DNA of 64,000 nt from the NCBI GenBank assembly GCA_039621445.1, contig CP154954.1, positions 8,558,634-8,622,633 of the forward strand, in the 5' to 3' direction. Shown here piece by piece: positions 58,640 through 64,000 of this stretch; position 1 is the stretch's first letter; every line of letters begins with the position of its first letter. Both the position numbers and the translations under genes were made by a program. Source of the stretch: Euglena gracilis (Eukaryota > Euglenida > Euglenophyceae > Euglenales). The notes under the pieces are model-generated. The model saw only the letters and a list, made by a program, of their open reading frames with translations, did no database searches and had not been told where the DNA came from.

Positions 58640-59125
58640 GTTTTCTTAAGGACCCCCCCCCCCCCGGGAGTCCAGCCTCCGGCTTGGCAAAAAGGCTGCT
58701 GGCTGGAAATGAGCTGCTAGCTGGACCTCCCCCCCCCGGGGGTATGGGGGGGGGGGCTCCGGGGCTGGGCTGGGCTGGGTCGACGAAAAACAATTTTTTC
58801 TGACACATTTTTTCCATTCTCGACATTTTGCTGGATGGAGCTAGATCAAGGCTGGATCGGGACTGGAGGAACAGCCTAATTACTGAAAAAAAATGCAGGG
58901 ATAGGTGAGCTGGGCAGCCCATTTGGCTAACAAGCCGGCTGGCCCGGCCTTCGGCCGGCTAGCCTGGCCTCGGGCCAGGCTGGACCCAACTTTATTTCAC
59001 TCGACCCCCCCTGGGGGGGGCTCCCAGCCTGAATTTGGGCTGCTGGCTGGATTTGAGCTGCTGGCTGGCTGGACCCCCCCCCCCCCCCGGGGGATAGGGT
59101 CCCCTCCGGCTTAAGAAAACCCCTG
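58635..59125. mobile_element. Introner-like element, CAGGGG family, with near-perfect 8-bp TSD
   Basis: The left end CAGAGGTTTTCTTAAG is inverted at the right end as CTTAAGAAAACCCCTG. The flanking octamers CTCCCTAT (58,627-58,634) and CTCCCCAT (59,126-59,133) match at 7 of 8 positions. The interior has GGCTGCTGGCTGG and GGCCTTCGGCC. It lies between two exons that join in frame when the GT inside the left TIR is used as donor. Confidence 0.85.
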
Positions 59126-59289
59126 CTCCCCATGCACCCACCAGCTGATGATCTCTTTACTCCCATAATCGTCCCCAGCACCGCAAATGTGCAAAACAGG
59201 GGGTATTCATATGAACCTAACGGGATATTATTTTGGGGGATGGGGAATTGTTGTTTCATCCTTTTTTTTTGATGTGGTTTTCTGGCCAG

Positions 59290-59362
59290 TTTCGTCGAGC
59301 TTCGAGGGTTCTTTCAGTTTGTCACCGACCCGGAAGTCATCACAGTTGTCGCCTTGGCCTAT
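59290..59362 (+). CDS. Candidate exon, hydrophobic segment
   Basis: The acceptor is TTTTCTGGCCAG and the donor GCCTAT|gtgagc is strong. The exon encodes FVELRGFFQFVTDPEVIT then VVALAY, which may be the start of a membrane helix. It enters in phase 2, matching the donor at 58,639. The family is unknown. Confidence 0.55.
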
Positions 59363-59589
59363 GTGAGCTTTTTTGTTGCCGGCCGGGAAAGGCGGTCCAA
59401 GGCGCCCTGATCTGACTCCCACCGGGGGGGGGGGGGGGGTTGGGCATATGGCCAAAAGTACCCGGGCACTCTGCCAAGACACTTTCACGTCCAAAAAGGT
59501 GCCGGAAACCCCCCAAAAGCCATTTTGGGCACCTTTTGGCCCATGATCAGGCAGGCCCGACCCCCTGGGAGGGGGGAGGTCGGCCTTGC

Positions 59590-59625
59590 CACAGAATTCA
59601 GCCTGGCAGGAACATTGTCATCCGC
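59590..59625 (+). CDS. Possible short exon
   Basis: The acceptor GCCTTGCCACAG and the donor CGCCAC|gtaagc are both good. The phase is unresolved: candidate readings are NSAWQEHCHPP or PGRNIVIRH. Confidence 0.3.
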
Positions 59626-59816
59626 CACGTAAGCCAAGACCAGGCTCCCAAACATTTGATTCGCCAGCCAGCTCCCGGATAAAATGTCACCTGAACAAGC
59701 TTAGGTGGCAAATCCTCCAGTGGACCTTTCAGTTACCTCCCCCCCCCCCTTGTCCAGCGACCGGGTGAGTAGTTGGGGTATTAGCGCGAAGCCCCCCTCC
59801 CAACTTAACCCGGCAG

Positions 59817-59942
59817 GTTGGCAACATGGATGGGTCCCTCGACGAGCGCGACGAGGAGCGGGAGGTGCTGCGGATGCTGAAGCTGCGGGGGAAGAAGAAG
59901 CGGCCCCAGGGGAAGCCTACCAAGAACAAGAAGAAGCGCTGA
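59817..59942 (+). CDS. C-terminal exon, Lys/Arg-rich, with stop
   Basis: The acceptor is TTAACCCGGCAG. The exon encodes MDGSLDERDEEREVLRML, KLRGKKKRPQGKPTKNKKKR and then TGA. The acidic helix followed by a basic tail suggests a nuclear or nucleolar protein, consistent with the basic start exon at 54,532. Whether the exons between them belong to one gene is unproven. Confidence 0.65.
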   Translation, partial: VGNMDGSLDERDEEREVLRMLKLRGKKKRPQGKPTKNKKKR

Positions 59943-60459
59943 CCGCCCTCCCCCCGTGCACTTGGCTGCCGAGCGAACTGGCGCATTATGCCTGACCTGC
60001 ACCGTTATTACAAATACCCCGCCATTTTTCTGCTGTGTTTGATGTGAGAATTTGGTCCTTTTCCCACGCATTCATGAAACTGTCGCGGCGCTGGTTGGTT
60101 TTTCGAGGATTGGGTCGGTGGTCCCTGTGCACATTGCGGAGCACTTCGTGCGACGGGACGCAAACTGTGCACACAGACACACACAGACACACGCACACAA
60201 CACACACACCCGATGTCATTTTTGGGTCCTGGCTGGGGTCGACTCAGGCCCCGGCGCAAGTTTCCTTTAAAATGACCATTTTCGGCCCCTCGGAGCCGAA
60301 GACACTGGGGTGGGGGGGACCAGAAACCCGACAGCCGCAAGGGGTCGAAAATGCCCCCCCCCCCTCTCCCCGCCTGCCCATAGTATTCCCCCAGCCGACC
60401 TTCCTGAAACAGAAGCCTCCATCGACCTGCCACCACACCTTCATCTTTTCCCCCTCCAG

Positions 60460-60510
60460 TGGTGGCAGTATTGTGGCGGTGGCGTTCCCTCCCTGGCGAC
60501 ACAGACGCAG
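60460..60510 (+). CDS. Candidate exon, 17 codons
   Basis: CTTTTCCCCCTCCAG precedes the exon and ACGCAG|gtgatt follows it, both strong. Phase 0 reads WWQYCGGGVPSLATQTQ and joins the exon at 60,717. Other phases are also open. Confidence 0.4.
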
Positions 60511-60582
60511 GTGATTGTAAGACGTTGGGGAGGACGGTATGTCATGGGTCCTCAGAATGGAGTTGCAAAGAAATCGCTGGAG

Positions 60583-60712
60583 GCCCCCCCCCCCCTCCCC
60601 CCCCCCCCCCCCCCCCCCCTCCCCCCCCCTCTTCCCCCCCCCTCCCTCTCCGCCCCCCCCCCCCTCCCCCTACTCCCCCCACTCCCCTCCCTCCCCTGCC
60701 CCCCCCCCCCCC
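60583..60712. repeat. 130-bp poly-C/T tract before an acceptor
   Basis: It is almost pure pyrimidine, mainly C, and ends CCACAG. Such an extreme polypyrimidine tract would give a very strong 3' splice site. Confidence 0.9.
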
Positions 60713-60716
60713 ACAG

Positions 60717-60778
60717 AAGGTGTTTGTGAACTTTCTTTTCGCCGACACGACTCGATTGATCCTCTATTTCGCTAGAAC
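60717..60778 (+). CDS. Candidate exon after the poly-C tract
   Basis: The exon encodes KVFVNFLFADTTRLILYF and ART before AAC|gtgctg. The acceptor is as strong as any in the window. No family was recognised. Confidence 0.5.
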
Positions 60779-60897
60779 GTGCTGAGAAATGTCACATACC
60801 AAATGTTGTGCACAATATCACAAACATAGCTTCATTTTTGCGTGTTCACTGGTGTTTCAGATGGTGTTTTTGGTCATTTGATTTAATGTGGCCTACA

Positions 60898-61040
60898 TGG
60901 GTGGGCAATTGACGCCCCCGGGCAATTGACGCCCCCGGGCAATTGTCACCCCCCTCTGTGCCGGCCAAATTGTCACCCCGGGAAATTGTCACCCCCCTCC
61001 GTGCTGCCCGATTTGTCACGCGACAATTGCCCGGGGGGGG
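60898..61040. repeat. CAATTG(T/A)C(A/G)CCCCC repeat cluster
   Basis: Five or more GGGCAATTGTCACCCCC-like units lie in one direction, with the inverse CGACAATTGCCCGGGGG at the right edge. CAATTG palindromes are embedded. It is probably a fold-back element. Confidence 0.6.
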
Positions 61041-61489
61041 GGCGGGTATGGGCTGGACCCACCCGCCGCCAAAATTTTGCCCGCACCAGTTGCCTGGCAC
61101 ATGCCAGCAACGTAAATCGACTGAGGGCCCTGAGAAGCTCCTGACCACCACGGCGGGGGGGGGGGTTAACATGGACCCTCAAAAAACACGATGCAAATAA
61201 ACACAAAACAACCCAAAAAACATAACCAACCCAAATTTTTGGCAAAATTTAAAAACGGGGGAAATCACAAACAAACTCGTTTGTGTTCCTCCATGTCATA
61301 ACCCCCCCAGACTCCCATTCCTGATTGAGGTAGCCATTTCTAATCAGTGCAGATCGCGATGTGGAAAGAAGCACCGCCATCCAAAATTTTAAAAAACATT
61401 GGCCGAAAATATCTCAGCTTTCCCAAGCAGCCATCCCTCAAGAATGGGGGGGGGGTTGGGGTGTGTTGGGGTGTTTGTGGCGGTGTGTG

Positions 61490-61490
61490 C

Positions 61491-61589
<99 letters not shown>

Positions 61590-61620
61590 GGTGGGTGGGT
61601 GGGTGGGTGGGTGGGTGTGG
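61490..61620. repeat. (GT)n and (GGGT)n microsatellite
   Basis: About 90 bp of (GT)n followed by GGGTGGGTGGG repeats. Confidence 0.96.
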
Positions 61621-61817
61621 GGAGATTTGCATGTGCGCGGGTGCGACCCTTGGGGATCACATTCGACCAGTTGCATGAAAGGGAACCTGTGGGGGGGGGG
61701 CAAGGCCGAAGGCTGAGTAAATATAAAAAAGACACCAAAAACTCTTTATTCACACACACAATTCACACACAATGCCAAATTTCTCAATCATGAGTGTGTG
61801 TGTGTGTGCGTGTCGTG

Positions 61818-61872
<55 letters not shown>
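61818..61872. repeat. (CT)n/(GT)n microsatellite
   Basis: Short perfect (CT)n followed by (GT)n. Confidence 0.95.
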
Positions 61873-62504
61873 TAGACACCCTGTAGCTGTGGTGGGCACC
61901 CCCCTTGTTAACACGAAGCCTGGTCTGGTGCTTAGCTGGGTTTCATCCTCTCCCCGTGCCCATCTGCCAGGAGTGGAGGGGGTTCCAATCGCAGGTGTTT
62001 CCTGAGGGGCATAATGTTGCTTCCACGCTTCCGGTATTGTTTTGGAATTCTCACAGAGAACCTGCTTTCGGTTCCAAAAACCCCATTTTGGGTAGAATCT
62101 GGTCCGCAAGCAGTTTTTAGATTTGGCTCTTCATTCTGGGCCGAAAATTAGTCATTTTGGCCCTACACCCTGTTAGAGACATCCCTTGCCCGCGAGTCAG
62201 GTCCAGGGATTCAGGGCCCAGGTTATTTTTTTTTTAAAGGTTGGACCCCCAGGGGTGGAGGGGAAGTTAGGGCGGGTGGTCCCCCCTCACCCGGGACACC
62301 CATCCTCCCACCCCCAAGGCCCCCTGCCGGACACGGGGGTTTGGCCATTTTGGCCTTTTCGGCGCGAAGCGCCAGAAGCTGTCTTTGACCCAATTTGATC
62401 CCCAAACAGTGGTCCCCCGGCCCCCCCCCCCCAGAGGGGGAGGGGATACTCCCTCTGTCCCTGGGTGGATGGGTCTACCTCCCCACCTTGCCTTTGACGC
62501 CGCT

Positions 62505-62612
62505 TGTCCATGTCACACCCCCCCCCCGTGTCAACCACACTTTTCCTGTGCCCAAAGTGGTTCTTTTTGTGTCACAACGTGTCACAACGGTGACACGTTG
62601 TGACCCCCCCCC
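62505..62612. repeat. TGTGTCACAACG repeat cluster
   Basis: GTGTCACAACGTGTCACAACGGTGACACGTTGTGAC forms a strong palindrome. It is similar in style to 32,240-32,400. Confidence 0.55.
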
Positions 62613-62910
62613 CCGCAACTGCCTTTTTCCTGTATTTTGGCGTGTTAAGGAGAAGGGGGAGGGAAGGAAAAAGAAACCCTGGTGGGGTCCACTGACCCAT
62701 TTTCTCTCACCTGGCGACAAGCGATGCCTGATGCGCTGGACCAAAAAATTGGTTCCTCCAAGTTTGAAGAATTCGCTCTTTGGCCTTTCAGCCAACTTCG
62801 AACGTACGCCTCTTTGGCATAACTCCCATGGAAGCCTGCGATGCTCAGGAAGAGCTCGACAGACGACCAGGACCATTATTATTTGCCCATTCTCGCCTTC
62901 CCTGCTGCAG

Positions 62911-63024
62911 CAGACCCAAGACCCATGCCAAGCATCGACCTCCCCACCCTGTGCCAGAGAGCGCTCCTCCAGCCACTGAAGGGCGCGCTCAACCCTCACC
63001 TCCTACTGCGCCACCTGCTCCAGG
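62911..63024 (+). CDS. Candidate exon, helical
   Basis: The acceptor is CCTTCCCTGCTGCAG and the donor CTCCAGG|gttggc. The exon encodes DPRPMPSIDLPTLCQRALLQ and PLKGALNPHLLLRHLLQ. The helices are amphipathic. It ends in phase 1 and joins the next exon in frame. The family is unknown. Confidence 0.6.
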
Positions 63025-63252
63025 GTTGGCCAGGGGGCCGCCGGGGGTCTGGGGGGTGAGATGTGTGTTACGGCGGGGGGGGGGATAGGCACACACGTGG
63101 CTTTCTGTTTTCATTTCCCCCGGTTTCCCTTGATTATTCGCTTACTGTGCGTCCTCGGTTTTTTTCTCCATTTTTGTTGTTTTTTGTCCCCCCTGGCGGA
63201 TGTGTTCTCCCACCAGTTTTCAACGTTGCATTTGCCCCTCGGGGACTTCCAG

Positions 63253-63380
63253 CTTCACTGCCCGCTGCACACCGGCAGCTCCCCAGCATGATCACGCACG
63301 TGTTCATGCCCCTCAGCGTCGTCTCTGCGCTGGGCTGGCCTCGGCAAAGCACTTGTGCGGAAAACACCCCTCACCACCCG
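63253..63380 (+). CDS. Candidate exon, hydrophobic/helical
   Basis: The acceptor is GGGACTTCCAG and the donor CACCCG|gtgatg. Entered in phase 1 it reads SLPAAHRQLPSMITHVFMPL and SVVSALGWPRQ. Together with the previous exon it gives an uninterrupted protein-like frame. Confidence 0.55.
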
Positions 63381-63399
63381 GTGATGTATGTTATTATAT

Positions 63400-63850
63400 T
63401 ATTATTATTGTATAATTATATGACATATTATTATATAATCATTATGCATGGTGTTCCAAAAAGGTTTTTGTATATATTATATATTATATATATATTATAA
63501 TATATATAATATATATAATGATATATAATATATATATATACAACCCTATATATTATATATAATAAAACCCTTCCACCCCCCCCCCTTTTTTTTTGTTCTC
63601 TCCTCTCTCCTCTCTCTCCTTCTCCTAATCTCTCTCTCTGTCTCTGTTCTACTTCTCTCTCTCTGCTTGTTCCTCTCGCCCCCCCTCTCTCTTCATCCTC
63701 TCTCCTTCATCTCTCTCTCTCTCCTGTCTTCTCTGTCTCCTCTCTGTCTGTCTCTTTTTCTCTCTCTATCTCCTCCGTCCCCCTCCCCCCTCTCTCTCTC
63801 CTCTATCCTCTCTCTACTACTCTCTCTCTCTCTCTCTCTCGCTGCGGTGA
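63400..63850. repeat. (TA)-rich then (CT)-rich simple sequence
   Basis: About 140 bp of ATTATATATAAT followed by about 250 bp of CTCTCTCCT-type sequence. Non-coding. Confidence 0.93.
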
Positions 63851-64000
63851 TAGTGTGTGCACATTAGCACGACCTGCCCCACACCCCAGCCAGCTGTGCC
63901 ACAAGGCTGTGTGCAAATCTGAGGCCAGTTGTGTGAGAGCAAAATTGTTTAATTTGCGACCTTTTTTTTGTCTGCCACTCAAATCAGAGCCCAGGCAAGG

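Overview
The window is nuclear DNA from an intron-rich eukaryote. Short exons of about 30-290 nt, clearly GC-rich, are scattered through very long introns packed with homopolymer C/G runs, microsatellites and small repeated elements with inverted ends. No bacterial operon, rRNA, tRNA, CRISPR or prophage was recognised. Every convincing exon is on the + strand. Some introns keep frame only if they begin with GC rather than GT. Short transposon-like elements with terminal inverted repeats (TIRs) and 8-bp target-site duplications (TSDs) lie inside introns. Together these suggest a protist or alga with active introner elements (a dinoflagellate, pelagophyte or haptophyte would fit), but the sequence alone does not fix the lineage. 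Layout: (1) About 1.9-27.3 kb holds 19 candidate exons of one or more unrecognised genes, ending in a recognisable GRAM domain (24.0-26.6 kb). Two exons (5.08 and 16.02 kb) are diverged copies of one domain. (2) 27.3-31.8 kb has no convincing exon. (3) 31,845-42,428 is the best-supported gene: an EHD/sarcalumenin-family dynamin-like GTPase in 16 exons, with G1 (GPFSAGKST), G2 (TTDK), G3 (DTPG), G4 (NKAD) and the helical region with LMRVYG and FFGKG motifs. (4) 43.5-51.7 kb has Pro/Tyr/Ala-rich exons, possibly a long disordered tail of that gene or a separate gene. (5) 54,532-59,942 has a start exon for a small basic, nucleolar-looking protein, several unidentified exons and a Lys/Arg-rich C-terminal exon with a stop. 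These may be one or two genes. (6) 60.4-63.4 kb has at least four exons of an unrecognised gene running off the window. The most striking signal is the set of introner-like elements. One 155-bp element (42,162-42,316) has 12-bp TIRs and a perfect 8-bp TSD, sits inside a coding region, and carries the GC donor in its own TIR. A second family with CAGGGG ends has TSDs at two of four copies and can supply a GT donor from its TIR. Exon boundaries are manual predictions, and without transcripts many joins remain provisional.
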